Shown here piece by piece: positions 19,281 through 28,694 of a stretch of 64,000 nucleotides of DNA. Both the position numbers and the translations under genes were made by a program. The stretch is from Candidatus Marithrix sp. (GTDB lineage: Bacteria; Pseudomonadota; Gammaproteobacteria; Beggiatoales; Beggiatoaceae). Where the stretch lies: assembly GCA_016744775.1 (NCBI GenBank), contig JADGDS010000008.1, positions 113,617 to 177,616 of the forward strand. The letters are read 5' to 3'. The stretch's first letter is position 1. Each line of letters opens with the position of its first letter. The notes beneath the pieces are model-generated. The model searched no databases, was not told the DNA's origin, and worked only from the letters and a program-made list of their open reading frames with translations.

Positions 19281-20765
19281 CTATTTTTCTAATTTTTCAG
19301 TCATTTCGTGAAAATCACTAGCTATTTGGTATAATTCTACCGCTAATAAAGGTAAGGCAAAATCTATCCAAACACCATGCCCAAGTTGCCAAATACTCAA
19401 AGGGATCAGCAATAACATAATAGTAGTTCCAGTAAAAATAACACTCCAAAAAGAACTGAAATACATAAACAAAATACTTACTAAAATTATAGCTATAGCT
19501 GTTAATAGCAGTTTAAGCCAATTTGATATTGGTTTAACTTCCCCATGTTGTAATAGCGAATGAATAGCGTTAATAATAATTAAGCCACCGGGCATACTGC
19601 CTAGCGGTGTCGAATGCATATCGCGCCCATCACTGTAGCTGCCACCAATTACTACAATACTATCTTTCAAGGCTGCCGCTGACACCGAAGTTTGAGCCGA
19701 AAAAACCGTTAAAATTATTTCACTGTTTTCGGTTTCTTTGTCATAATCTTGCAGATAATAGCGCACTGTTGATGTTTCTTTTTGAGGCGGTAGCCAAGGC
19801 ATGTTATACATAATCCGTTGGCGAATTCCTCGCATTCCTTCAGTTATTACAAGGTCTTTAGCTATGATTATTGGTTTAGATGGCTTTGATTGTGGTAGAT
19901 AAGTATCAGTACAATTTTTAGGCTTAAAATCAGCAAGGGCATTGTTTAGACTTTTTTGAGCTTGTTGAGGAGTTTTATGACGAATCATTGCAGCAGCTAA
20001 TAATTCAATTGAAGGCAATACTTGAGGCTGCTTATCTACACAAACTGCTTGCCATAACCACCAGCGTCTAATAACATTATCATAAGACGAACGTATAAAT
20101 AGAGGTGAAGCCCATTGCACATTAGGTGCTGATTGTGCAACTGCCTTTTCTAAAAATCCTGTACGCACTTCGCGGATAGGCTCTGCTTCTGTCATAACTG
20201 ATTCTGGCAATGGGCGAAAAGCACGAGCAAGAATAATAGGCGGGCAATCTCGACAAGATTTTTTATAATTTGCTATATAATTATATAACTCTTGATCATA
20301 AGGATGTTGTTTTGATTCAAAAAATGGTGTTTGTTGGCTTAAATCAACATCCACTACTATTAAACGCGCTTCACTTTTAACAGCAAGTTCAATCAGTGCT
20401 TTAATTTTATTGCGCGGAGTAAATAAAGGCTCACCCCAAAGTCGATGAGTTTTATTATCAATATCCAAAAACACTAATGGAGGAATTTGTTTTTTATGAG
20501 CTGGTGGAATTGTATCCTGACGCACTTGCATAGCAAAATCCATGCTAGCATCTTCTATATCCATCAACCAAGGATAGTGATTAAAATTAATTAAAAACAC
20601 TGCTATACTAAGACCAATAATCAAGTTAGTGGTAAACCGACGTAAAACCTTATTTAGGTTATAGGATGTACGATTATTAATCCAATTAAAGAATTTATGC
20701 CAGAAATAGACAAAGACAAATACAAATAAACCTATAAGAAATACACGTAACATGTGGTTCTCCAA
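19281..20765 (-). CDS. CHASE2-domain sensor protein without output domain
   Basis: A 494-residue membrane protein. Transmembrane helices lie at about 4-22 and 44-62; residues about 75-410 form a CHASE2 extracytoplasmic sensor, beginning after MDIEDASMDFAMQVRQD and including LVFLDIDNKTHRLWGEP and VIGGSYSDGRDMHSTPLGSMPGG. Three C-terminal helices (about 412-480) return to the membrane. CHASE2 is normally joined to a kinase, cyclase or adenylyl-cyclase output; here only about 15 residues follow the last helix. It therefore probably signals through a partner. It is divergent from the caspase-like gene (20 bases between starts) and upstream of the FecR-like gene. Confidence 0.9.
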   Translation of the reverse strand: MENHMLRVFLIGLFVFVFVYFWHKFFNWINNRTSYNLNKVLRRFTTNLIIGLSIAVFLINFNHYPWLMDIEDASMDFAMQVRQDTIPPAHKKQIPPLVFLDIDNKTHRLWGEPLFTPRNKIKALIELAVKSEARLIVVDVDLSQQTPFFESKQHPYDQELYNYIANYKKSCRDCPPIILARAFRPLPESVMTEAEPIREVRTGFLEKAVAQSAPNVQWASPLFIRSSYDNVIRRWWLWQAVCVDKQPQVLPSIELLAAAMIRHKTPQQAQKSLNNALADFKPKNCTDTYLPQSKPSKPIIIAKDLVITEGMRGIRQRIMYNMPWLPPQKETSTVRYYLQDYDKETENSEIILTVFSAQTSVSAAALKDSIVVIGGSYSDGRDMHSTPLGSMPGGLIIINAIHSLLQHGEVKPISNWLKLLLTAIAIILVSILFMYFSSFWSVIFTGTTIMLLLIPLSIWQLGHGVWIDFALPLLAVELYQIASDFHEMTEKLEK

Positions 20766-20785
20766 ATAAAATAAAGGGGTAAAAT

Positions 20786-22357
20786 ATGACCATACAATAC
20801 AGAATTGCAGTGGTAGTCATTTTGCTGTTAGCCGCACAAGTTGTGCCCGCTAATTACGCCGTAATTATACAAGACGACAGTTCAAAAACCTATTATAAAA
20901 CCTTAAAAAAGCGTGGTTTTATAGATGAAAATATTTATCGAGAAAAGTTGGTTCCTATTCAAGAATTACAAACTAAAATCAATAAATATCCAGCACCGTT
21001 TTATCTTATCATGCTTGGAAAAGATGATAATATAGATATTTCAAACTGGCTAGATGAACTAGAAGCTGGTTTAAATGAAGAAGCGAAAAAACAAGCGCGT
21101 GTTGTGATTTTGAGTAACACAATTAAAGGTATATCAAAAGCAGGACGAGTGATTATTTCCAGTGCCGCTGCGGATGAAGAAGTTTCTGAGGGTCCAAATA
21201 GCAATGATATTTTTCTGGAAAATTTTTTTCAGCATTTAGCACGAGGCGTTTCGATTAACAAGGCATTTGAAAAATCCTCAAATATCACAAAAAAATTTAC
21301 TCGTAGCAGTAAATTATGTAAGGCTATCCAAAATCCATTTATTGAGATAAACGGTAATTTTGATAATTTATCTTTGGGTATTAATAATATTGCAACTGAG
21401 GCTGACATAGTTAGGGTAACAGAAACCTTATATTTAAAACCAAATGAATCAGCTACACTATTTGCCGAAGTAAACAATCTAAAAAGCGTAAAAGCGGCAA
21501 CTATTAATGTTCGAGTACCCTCAAGCAAACAACTTGAAAAAATAGTTTTATTCAGTAGAAACCAGCGTTGCGAAAGAAACACAGATGAAGTCAAAAACAT
21601 CTTTAAAAAACCCGGCAGATATGATCTATATTATTGGGTGACAGACAAACAAAGCTTTGACATTTCACCGCTCCAGCATTCAGTGCTGTATAGAAACAAA
21701 GAAGATAATAAAGCACCAGCCCCATTTGACTTGATTGCGCCCAAAGATGGTGGAACAGTGTTAATCACAAGCCCAGTGACATTTGAATGGGAACAAAGCA
21801 TAGATCCAGAGGGTGATGCAGTTAGCTATACTTTGGAAATTGCAAAAGATGCTGAATTTGAAAAAGTTGTTTATAGTCAAGAAGGGATTTGTGGTACTGA
21901 AGTTACTGTTGATCTTAATGAACTTCAAAGTGGGGAAACTTACTATTGGAAAGTGGTAGCTGTTGATGCAAAGGGTGCTAAACGATCAAGTGAACGCAGA
22001 ATTATTACAACAGAAAATTGTCAAAGCTTTGGTCAAGAACTAGGATCCAAAAATGGGCAACTATGTGTTTTTTACGATTCAAATTGCAATTGTATTAGCG
22101 ATGGTAATTACTGTGTGCATATTACGATAGAAAAGCAAGATTCTTTTACCACAGCAACATATTTTATATTTAATATTTTAACTACATTTGAAAATGTATG
22201 CCCACCTAACAATATTAGCACAGAGTCTTATCCTCGTTCTCTTGCTTTTTTGTCATCGGGACTAAAAGTAAATATACCTATGCTAGGCACTTGGAAGTAT
22301 CAAGGAGGTTCTAACTTTAATAAAGTTGCTTATGAACCCGGATGTTCTTGTCCATAA
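20786..22357 (+). CDS. Secreted pseudo-caspase (C13-like) and Fn3-like protein
   Basis: A 523-residue protein with signal peptide (about 1-24). Residues about 25-180 resemble the C13/legumain-like caspase fold of bacterial secreted peptidases: the post-catalytic block GRVIISSAAADEEVSEGP and the FFQHLARGVSINKAF helix fit well. The positions where active relatives have 'DHG' and 'SCYSG' read LGKDD (about 77-81) and LSNTIKG (about 109-115), so the His-Cys dyad seems lost. Residues about 308-407 form a fibronectin III-like domain (PFDLIAPKDGGTV...YYWKVVAVDAKG), followed by a Cys-containing tail. It is followed by the haemagglutinin gene after 34 bases, suggesting one operon. Confidence 0.65.
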   Translation: MTIQYRIAVVVILLLAAQVVPANYAVIIQDDSSKTYYKTLKKRGFIDENIYREKLVPIQELQTKINKYPAPFYLIMLGKDDNIDISNWLDELEAGLNEEAKKQARVVILSNTIKGISKAGRVIISSAAADEEVSEGPNSNDIFLENFFQHLARGVSINKAFEKSSNITKKFTRSSKLCKAIQNPFIEINGNFDNLSLGINNIATEADIVRVTETLYLKPNESATLFAEVNNLKSVKAATINVRVPSSKQLEKIVLFSRNQRCERNTDEVKNIFKKPGRYDLYYWVTDKQSFDISPLQHSVLYRNKEDNKAPAPFDLIAPKDGGTVLITSPVTFEWEQSIDPEGDAVSYTLEIAKDAEFEKVVYSQEGICGTEVTVDLNELQSGETYYWKVVAVDAKGAKRSSERRIITTENCQSFGQELGSKNGQLCVFYDSNCNCISDGNYCVHITIEKQDSFTTATYFIFNILTTFENVCPPNNISTESYPRSLAFLSSGLKVNIPMLGTWKYQGGSNFNKVAYEPGCSCP

Positions 22358-22391
22358 TTAAGGAAATTATTTAGACAATAGATAAAAAGCC

Positions 22392-24383
22392 ATGTTTAAA
22401 ATATTTAAAATATCCTTGCTAATAATAGCATTAGAAATGAGTCACGCAACTTTCGCTGAAGTAGTACTTGATGGTACATTAGGTACACCGGGCGCGTTGA
22501 CAGGTCCTGAGTTTGCAATTGAAGCGCATTTAGGTGAACAAGTAGGCAACAACCTGTTTCACAGTTTTGAGATTTTTAATCTCAATCAGCATGAAATAGC
22601 AACTTTTTCAGGTCCTAAAACAATTAATAATATCATAAGTCGCGTCACTGGTGATAAAATATCTAATATTAATGGGTTACTACGTTCTACAATCCCAGAC
22701 GCAGACATGTATCTTATCAATCCAGCAGGAATAATCTTTGGAGAACATGGCAGTTTAGATGTTAAAGGCTCTTTTTATGCTAGCACCGCTAATTATCTGC
22801 TTTTGGGTCAAAATGGACGCTTTGATGCCAGCCATCCTGAAAATAGTTTATTGACTATAGCACCACCAAGTGCTTTTGGATTCTTAGATGAATCGCCTGC
22901 TGGTATTGAAGAATATGGTTTTCTAACCGTAGATGAAGGAAAAAGTATTTCTCTTATAGGTGGAGATTTGACTTTACAAGACATTGATATAATTGCACCC
23001 GGTGGACAGGTTAACCTTGTGAGTGTTGCTTCATTAGGGGAAGTTCCAATTGATCCAGCTAACATATCAAATAACGCTTTTGAGCAATTTGGTACCATCA
23101 CGATGACAGATACTACATCTATCAATGATAGGAATACTAATATATATGTCAGCGGCGAAGGTGGTGGTCTGGTGTATATCCTAGGTGGGCAAATATTTAT
23201 GGAAAATGTTTATGTATTTGCTGAGACTAAAAGTGCGAAAAATGGACAAGGCATCGTAATTAAAGCCAAAGAAAATATCAACATCAAGGCAAGTGAATTA
23301 TCAAGCAAAACAACCAGTAGTGGTGAAGGTGGCAATATAGATATTACTACACCAAATCTAACTTTAGAAGGTGATGCTCTTATTGAAGCAGATACACAGG
23401 GTCTTGGTAATGCTGGTAATATTTTGTTGCATTTAGATACATTGACTTTAAAAAGCGGAGCGCAAGTAAATGTTAATTCTGGTAATTTCTTTAAAAGAAA
23501 GACTGGACAAGGAGGGATGTTAAAAATAATTGCAAATAAAAATATTTTGATCACAGGTCAAAGTAAAAGCTCCAGTGCTTTATTGAGTAATACATTTGGT
23601 AGAAATGAAGGGGGTAGTATTGATGTGCAGACACCCTTGTTAGAAGTGCAAGGTAAAGGGAGTATTCAAGCTGGAACAGAGTTTGATAATGGAAAAGCGG
23701 GTAATATTACACTTCATGTGGATAGATTGAATATTAGTCAAGGCGGTTCAATAACCACTCAGACATTGGGTAATGGTGATGGAGGAGAAATTAATATACA
23801 AGCACATAAAATTAGCATAGCTGATAAAGGCATTATCACTGCAAGCAGTTCTGGTACTGGCAATGCAGGTAATATTAAAATAACTTCTCCCGGTTATTTG
23901 TATTTAAGCAACAGTGAAATTACCACCAGTGTCAGTGCCAACAACGGCGATGGTGGTAATATCACACTTGATCCTGAATTTATCATACTGGATAATAGTT
24001 ATATCAAGGCTAACGCTTTTGAAGGAAAGGGTGGTGTCATCAATATAACAACCACAGGTATTTATAATTTTTCTGGAGAACCGATAAAAGATATTATAAC
24101 TGCAAAATCAGAAGTTGAAGGTTTAGATGGCTTAGTAACAATTAATTCACCCGATATAGATATAAGCAGCAGCTTAACCCAGATATTACCTAAAACTTTT
24201 TTAGATGCTGCAAGTTTGTTAAGAAAACAATGTGCTACACGTTCTGGTTTGAATTTAAGCCACTTATCAATAATCAGAGGTGATGTTGTTCCAAAAGATC
24301 CTATGGATTTGAGAAATCATTCTATGCAATTGGCAGCTCCCGGTTTTAAGCCTTGTCATGCTTATGGAAAGCCCCCTAGCTAG
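22392..24383 (+). CDS. Filamentous haemagglutinin-type two-partner secretion passenger (TpsA)
   Basis: A 663-residue protein with a signal peptide (about 1-22) and a canonical TPS secretion domain: LGEQVGNNLFHSFEIFNL, the NNIISRVTG helix turn, DMYLINPAGIIFGEHG and LDVKGSFYASTA. A parallel beta-helix of repeated 'GNAGNI' and 'GDGGNI/GEGGNI' turns fills the rest. The end (LLRKQCATRSG...SLIIRGD-like then PGFKPC) is typical of short cyanobacterial/Thiotrichales-type TpsA proteins. Export would need a TpsB outer-membrane transporter, which is not in the window. With its neighbours it suggests a cell-surface protein unit. Confidence 0.88.
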   Translation: MFKIFKISLLIIALEMSHATFAEVVLDGTLGTPGALTGPEFAIEAHLGEQVGNNLFHSFEIFNLNQHEIATFSGPKTINNIISRVTGDKISNINGLLRSTIPDADMYLINPAGIIFGEHGSLDVKGSFYASTANYLLLGQNGRFDASHPENSLLTIAPPSAFGFLDESPAGIEEYGFLTVDEGKSISLIGGDLTLQDIDIIAPGGQVNLVSVASLGEVPIDPANISNNAFEQFGTITMTDTTSINDRNTNIYVSGEGGGLVYILGGQIFMENVYVFAETKSAKNGQGIVIKAKENINIKASELSSKTTSSGEGGNIDITTPNLTLEGDALIEADTQGLGNAGNILLHLDTLTLKSGAQVNVNSGNFFKRKTGQGGMLKIIANKNILITGQSKSSSALLSNTFGRNEGGSIDVQTPLLEVQGKGSIQAGTEFDNGKAGNITLHVDRLNISQGGSITTQTLGNGDGGEINIQAHKISIADKGIITASSSGTGNAGNIKITSPGYLYLSNSEITTSVSANNGDGGNITLDPEFIILDNSYIKANAFEGKGGVINITTTGIYNFSGEPIKDIITAKSEVEGLDGLVTINSPDIDISSSLTQILPKTFLDAASLLRKQCATRSGLNLSHLSIIRGDVVPKDPMDLRNHSMQLAAPGFKPCHAYGKPPS

Positions 24384-24410
24384 GGGAACTTGAAACCTTA
24401 TGGAACTTCT

Positions 24411-25526
24411 TCAAATTCTTTCAATTTCTTCCAAGCTAAGTTTACGCGCTTTTTCTGGTAACATTACCGGAAAATCATTTTGAATTGGATAGGCTAAGCG
24501 TGAGCTTTTGCATAGTAATTCCTTAGCATTTTTATCATAAATTAAAGGCCCTTTCGTTACTGGGCATACTAATATTTCAAATAATTTTTTATTCATTTTC
24601 GTTTTAAATGATTGAGCTAATTTAGCGGTTATCGGTAAATACCAATGTTGTTCATTGGCAATTTTTTTACATTTGACTGCATCTTTTTCTGTCATAATAA
24701 CAGGTAAATCATCATCAAATAGAATATCATTTTCTGTATAAATATGATGATCTCTAAATTCATGACAGTCTAATATTAATCCATATTGACGCAGCAATTG
24801 AAAAAACTTACTTGGATTGCCAATAGCAGCAACTACATGTACTTTTTGATTAGCTAAAGCTGTTAAAGGATTTACAATCTGATCATCAGTAACACGCCGC
24901 AAGGCTTGAATTTCATACTGAAGTTCTGTTCCATTACTAATAATACAATCAACTGTTTTTAAACGAGATAATGGTTCACGTAATGGACCAGCCGGTAAAC
25001 AACGCTCATTGCCATAACGACGCTTAGCATCAACAACTGCAATTTCTATATCGCGCTGCAAAGCATAATGTTGCAAACCGTCATCGCTGATAATCAGATT
25101 ACAATTGTACTGGTTTAATAAATATTCAACTGCTAAACTACGTTTAGGTGCTACAGCCACAGGGCAACCGCTATGTCGGGCAATTAATACAGGTTCATCA
25201 CCTACAAGCTGAGGATCACTATCAGGAAAAACCGCTTGCGGCGATGATTTAGCTTTTCCACCATAACCTCTACTAATTATACCCGGCTTAATTCCTTGTT
25301 TTTTCAAATACTTTGCTAACCATATTACTAATGGTGTTTTTCCAGTACCGCCTACTGTAATATTGCCTACTACAATAATAGGTACAGGAAACCTTTTACT
25401 GCTAATCCATCCACGTTTATAAGCATATTGGCGTATTTTTACAACTAAGCAAAACAATCCAGCTAAAGGTGTTAAAGCCAAACTTAAAATATTTTTCTTA
25501 TTATACCATAAGCTTTCTAAGTTCAT
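24411..25526 (-). CDS. lpxK: LpxK-Trm112/YcaR fusion: tetraacyldisaccharide 4'-kinase with Trm112-like tail
   Basis: A 371-residue protein. Residues 1 to about 310 are LpxK, the inner-membrane kinase that adds the 4'-phosphate of lipid A: N-terminal anchor, P-loop [19 protein letters not shown], and DDGLQH. Residues about 311-371 ([20 protein letters not shown]...) are a complete YcaR/Trm112-type domain. In other gammaproteobacteria ycaR is a separate gene just after lpxK; here the two are one frame with no stop between. The start shares one base with the stop of the DUF4435 gene (TAATG). The sequence is truncated and repeated at 27343-27573. The ancestral upstream neighbours were probably exbB-exbD, now 4.3 kb away. 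Confidence 0.88.
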   Translation of the reverse strand: MNLESLWYNKKNILSLALTPLAGLFCLVVKIRQYAYKRGWISSKRFPVPIIVVGNITVGGTGKTPLVIWLAKYLKKQGIKPGIISRGYGGKAKSSPQAVFPDSDPQLVGDEPVLIARHSGCPVAVAPKRSLAVEYLLNQYNCNLIISDDGLQHYALQRDIEIAVVDAKRRYGNERCLPAGPLREPLSRLKTVDCIISNGTELQYEIQALRRVTDDQIVNPLTALANQKVHVVAAIGNPSKFFQLLRQYGLILDCHEFRDHHIYTENDILFDDDLPVIMTEKDAVKCKKIANEQHWYLPITAKLAQSFKTKMNKKLFEILVCPVTKGPLIYDKNAKELLCKSSRLAYPIQNDFPVMLPEKARKLSLEEIERI

Positions 25527-26299
25527 TATATCTTAAAAATATCTTTTATATTTTCAGGTAAAAAATTATCCTCAAGCATTAATTTTGCAATGTCTTTAGC
25601 AATATCTGATTCTTTTGGAGGATTGATAAAAATTTTATTTTTTAATTCTTTAAATATTTCTTTAGCAGGTAAAAAATTAATGCTTAATTCTTCAAAATCA
25701 TTTTTCCAGTCTTCAATGTATTTTTCTTTTATTTCCCTAATTTTTACTTGAACTTCATGGTAATTAGTATCAAGTTTGGAAAAAAGAGTATTTATAATTT
25801 CTTCTTCAACTGGTAATTCACTATTTTTAAGTTTTGATATTCTTGGAAATTTATCCAGATGATTATTTATTTTAAATTGTAAAAAATCAGCTAAAAACCT
25901 AGTTCTTTTTTTCTTAATAGCATTATTTATTTGTTGCTGAATATCTACACCATTTATTAAATAATCTAGTTTTTGTAAATAATCAATATTAAGAAAAAAA
26001 TTTTCTATTTCATGAACTTTTAAAAATCTTATACTATATTTATTTTCTAGTTTAGAAACTTCTTTATCTGTTCTAAAATCCCTATCTATTAAGCAAAAAC
26101 CATTATCTATTAATTTTGTTTCTGCAAAAGATAAAAGAGTATTTGATGAGCCTATAGGTTTAAATTCAAATTTATTTGTCTTTATTCCCAATATAGTTTT
26201 ATAAAATATAACATCAACACTTTCACTTCCTCCTTCGCAAAATATAATTTTTCTATCTCCAACAGTTGTATCTGTTTTATATCCTCTATTGACTCTCAT
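25526..26299 (-). CDS. DUF4435 TOPRIM-like protein (AriB-like)
   Basis: A 257-residue protein with TOPRIM-type acidic motifs: a glutamate in [17 protein letters not shown] (about 17-34) and LIDRDF (about 70-75), followed by the DUF4435-family segment [15 protein letters not shown]4435 proteins paired with an AAA/ABC-type ATPase form defence modules such as PARIS (AriA/AriB), where the TOPRIM protein is the toxic nuclease. It begins 2 bases after the ATPase stop with an AGGTGA site and ends overlapping lpxK by one base, so the trio is likely translated from one mRNA. The specific PARIS identity is unproven. Confidence 0.75.
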   Translation of the reverse strand: MRVNRGYKTDTTVGDRKIIFCEGGSESVDVIFYKTILGIKTNKFEFKPIGSSNTLLSFAETKLIDNGFCLIDRDFRTDKEVSKLENKYSIRFLKVHEIENFFLNIDYLQKLDYLINGVDIQQQINNAIKKKRTRFLADFLQFKINNHLDKFPRISKLKNSELPVEEEIINTLFSKLDTNYHEVQVKIREIKEKYIEDWKNDFEELSINFLPAKEIFKELKNKIFINPPKESDIAKDIAKLMLEDNFLPENIKDIFKI

Positions 26300-26301
26300 T
26301 T

Positions 26302-27282
26302 TTATTCACCTTTTTCAAGTTCAAATAGTTCAGATTCACTTGAAGATTCATGTATTTCTTTTGAATGTGTTGCTAAAAATAGTTGTGAATTTGGGAAAAG
26401 CTTATGGATAGCATATAACATAATTGATTGCCATTTTGAATGAAGATGTAATTCTGGTTCGTCTATTATTAGTATAGAATTATTAGTGGCTTTTGTGCAT
26501 AGATAGGTAAAAAATGCAATTACTTCTCTTTCTCCTGAACTTAATTGGTCTAAATCTACAATACTTCCATCTTCATTTTTTATCATTAATCTATAATCTT
26601 TTGTCTCCTCTGTTCTGGAAAGTTGTTCTAAAAATACTTTTTCAGGAAAAAATATTTTAAATGATTGTTTAATTTTTTCCAAAACTTTTCTTTTTTTAGA
26701 TGTCAAAGTTTCTACTTTTTTATCTGTTATTAAGTTTACAAGATATTGTTTGACAGTATCATAGTTGTTTTCAAATTTTCTATTTATTTTATCTATTTGA
26801 TTCCAATCTCCCGCGCTTTGAACCCTGCTAGGATTTAAAACTCTATATGAAGATAAATATGTAAATGAATTTAGATCTAATGAAACATTATTTTGAATTT
26901 TCCATTTTAAGCCATCCTTTCGATGGTACTCTAATGTTGCATCTATTAGCTCTTTATTATCTGATATTTGAATATCAATTATAAATTCTTGTTCATTGTG
27001 ATAAATCCATTCACTACCTAATGAGATAGAATCAACTAAAATTTCTTCTAACTTTCTGCTTTCATGAAAGTCTTTTAAATCAAAAATTTGAGAATAAGTT
27101 GCTCCGACAGTAAGACAAAGATATATTGCTTCTAAAATCGTACTTTTACCAGTACCATTAATGCCATAGATAACAATATTATCTAATATTTTGTCATAAT
27201 TTTGATAAGTGAAATCTAATTCTAAGTCTTTTATGCCTTTAAAATTAGTAATTTTTAATTTTTTTACTTTTATATTGTTCAT
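26302..27282 (-). CDS. AAA15/OLD-like SMC-type ATPase (AriA-like)
   Basis: A 326-residue ATPase with Walker A GINGTGKS (40-47), ABC signature LSSGE (247-251), Walker B SILIIDEPE (269-277) and the H-loop LATHSKEI. The start KKLKITNFKGIKDLELDF is that of RecF/OLD/AAA15 sensors. It is shorter than typical PARIS AriA proteins, mainly in the insertion between Walker A and the signature. An AGGA site lies 8 bases ahead of the ATG. It forms a two-gene unit with the downstream DUF4435 protein and sits between the duplicated ends of the lpxK-trm112 gene, as expected of a mobile defence module. The specific phage trigger is unknown. Confidence 0.8.
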   Translation of the reverse strand: MNNIKVKKLKITNFKGIKDLELDFTYQNYDKILDNIVIYGINGTGKSTILEAIYLCLTVGATYSQIFDLKDFHESRKLEEILVDSISLGSEWIYHNEQEFIIDIQISDNKELIDATLEYHRKDGLKWKIQNNVSLDLNSFTYLSSYRVLNPSRVQSAGDWNQIDKINRKFENNYDTVKQYLVNLITDKKVETLTSKKRKVLEKIKQSFKIFFPEKVFLEQLSRTEETKDYRLMIKNEDGSIVDLDQLSSGEREVIAFFTYLCTKATNNSILIIDEPELHLHSKWQSIMLYAIHKLFPNSQLFLATHSKEIHESSSESELFELEKGE

Positions 27283-27293
27283 AATTAATTCCT

Positions 27294-27322
27294 AAGTTGG
27301 ACTAACAAAAGAAAGCCTAACA
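27294..27322. repeat. Palindromic repeat, family A (diverged copy)
   Basis: AGTTGGACT ... AAGCCTAAC around an AACAAAAGA loop, recognisable as a mutated version of the 4357-4398 element. It lies in the leader of the AAA ATPase gene, between it and the Trm112 relic. Confidence 0.6.
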
Positions 27323-27342
27323 GTCATTGCAATTAAACTTTA

Positions 27343-27573
27343 TTACCCTGAAATTCTTTCAATTTCTTCCAAGCTAAGCTTACGCGCTTTATCTGGTAAC
27401 ATTACCGGAATATCATTTTCAATTGAATAGGCTAAGCGTGAGCTTTTGCATAGCAATTCCTTAGAATTTTTATCATAAACAAAAGGCCCTTTTGTTACTG
27501 GGCATACTAATATATCTAATAATTTTTTATTCAAATTGTTCAGTTTACTATACCATAAGCTTTCTAAGTTCAT
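27343..27573 (-). pseudogene. Internally deleted copy of lpxK-trm112 (small open frame)
   Basis: An open frame of 76 codons: the first nine residues are those of LpxK (MNLESLWYS versus MNLESLWYN in the intact gene), then the frame jumps to a nearly complete Trm112/YcaR domain ([20 protein letters not shown] ... [12 protein letters not shown]). About 300 LpxK codons are missing. It could still make a free Trm112-like protein, so it may be functional as YcaR rather than dead. It lies on the far side of the ATPase-DUF4435 pair from the intact fusion. Confidence 0.85.
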
Positions 27574-27810
27574 TATTAAATCCTTACAGTTAAATTCATT
27601 TTATAGTATCATATTCCTTATAATCATAGGATTATAATCCTAAATATTTCAGAAATTAAATTTTATGTACCTACACAGATTTATTTTATAATGGTGAACA
27701 TATTTTGAGTTTAGACAATAATATGTATGCAATACCATTACAGTTTTTTGGATAACTAGGAACTTCCATTTGCGAAAAGTATTTTTATTCACGAGTTTTT
27801 TAAAAACCAA
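27574..27810. other. Non-coding AT-rich stretch, nothing recognised
   Basis: No convincing reading frame, RNA or repeat. It includes the region upstream of the Trm112 relic where the original lpxK promoter might have been. The rest of the gap up to 27947 holds the inverted repeat at 27811 and a tiny open frame. Confidence 0.5.
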
Positions 27811-27846
27811 TGTAGGGTGTATAAGCAAAGCGTCATACACCCTACA
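27811..27846. repeat. Inverted repeat TGTAGGGTGTAT / ATACACCCTACA
   Basis: Perfect 12-base arms with a 12-base loop (AAGCAAAGCGTC). A degenerate half-copy (GCGTCATACACCATACATTGG) occurs at about 58550-58570. Confidence 0.8.
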
Positions 27847-27863
27847 AGCTAGAAGCTAACCCC

Positions 27864-27944
27864 TTAGAATGTATCACTTCCATGATATGAATATTTTGAA
27901 TTATTGATAAGGTCAAAAGTTATATTATCATCAATTTTAATCAT
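27864..27944 (-). other. Tiny open frame after the Fic gene (26 codons)
   Basis: Encodes MIKIDDNITFDLINNSKYSY followed by HGSDTF. An AGGA site lies about 9 bases ahead of its ATG, and it starts 3 bases after the Fic stop. It may be a truncated gene remnant or a real small protein; no family is recognised. Confidence 0.25.
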
Positions 27945-27947
27945 AGT

Positions 27948-28682
27948 TTAAATTCCTAAAGCAAACCAATAAGGTTCAAAGCTTTCCTCGACAATCTCAC
28001 AAACCAAATTCATAAACGATTTATAATCCCCTTGGGTATGAGCCTTATCTAAAAATTCATAATACGCCAACCTGTTCTCAACTTTTAAAATAGCAGGTGG
28101 AAATCCACTTTTCATTAATTCAAGGTTCATAAGTAGCCGTGAAGTTCTGCCATTGCCATCAGAAAAAGGGTGGATACCCACAAAATCAACATGAACTCTT
28201 GCCGTCCTCTCAATAGGATGAAGTTTTTGTGCCTCATTTTGATACCATGATATGAACTCTTCCATCTTACTTGCTACCTCTATATTGCTAGGTGGACGAC
28301 GTGTAGCACCTGAGATAAGAACATTAATATTGCGATAGCTTCCTGCATTGGTATCATCTATGTTTTTTAAGATAAGTGCATGAAGTGACTTAATGGAATA
28401 TTCAGTCAACGGTTCACCATTTTGAACCAATGATTCTACAAAATAGATAGCCTCTCTATGGTTAATAGCCTCAAAATGCTCACGCAGACTCTTTCCACCA
28501 ACAGTAATCCCCTCTAAGACTACCTTGGTTTCATTTAGCGTCAAAGTATTACCCTCTATAGCATTAGAATTATAAGTCCAACGCAGTATCAAATCTTCTC
28601 TTAGGTTTTCTACTATCTCAGATTTTAGTGGACGATAATTATCTAATTTAGCTTTTAACTTGTCTAGTTTTGTGAAATTCAT
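27948..28682 (-). CDS. Fic family protein (AMPylase-type, class II inhibitory helix)
   Basis: A 244-residue protein counted from the ATG at 28682; an upstream TTG frame extends into the exbD relic and is rejected. The Fic core HPFSDGNGRTSR is complete, so adenylyl transfer to a hydroxyl side chain is expected. An N-terminal inhibitory motif SNAIEGN (S-x-x-x-E-G) folds over the active site in this class. The target is unknown. It is transcribed toward the Trm112 relic and lies in the accessory block that splits exbBD from lpxK. Confidence 0.88.
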   Translation of the reverse strand: MNFTKLDKLKAKLDNYRPLKSEIVENLREDLILRWTYNSNAIEGNTLTLNETKVVLEGITVGGKSLREHFEAINHREAIYFVESLVQNGEPLTEYSIKSLHALILKNIDDTNAGSYRNINVLISGATRRPPSNIEVASKMEEFISWYQNEAQKLHPIERTARVHVDFVGIHPFSDGNGRTSRLLMNLELMKSGFPPAILKVENRLAYYEFLDKAHTQGDYKSFMNLVCEIVEESFEPYWFALGI

Positions 28683-28694
28683 ACTTAGGTTTTG

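Noticed and set aside
27649..27840. 63-codon frame in the gap before the Fic gene
   Set aside because: No ribosome-binding site or family resemblance, and it runs through an inverted repeat.
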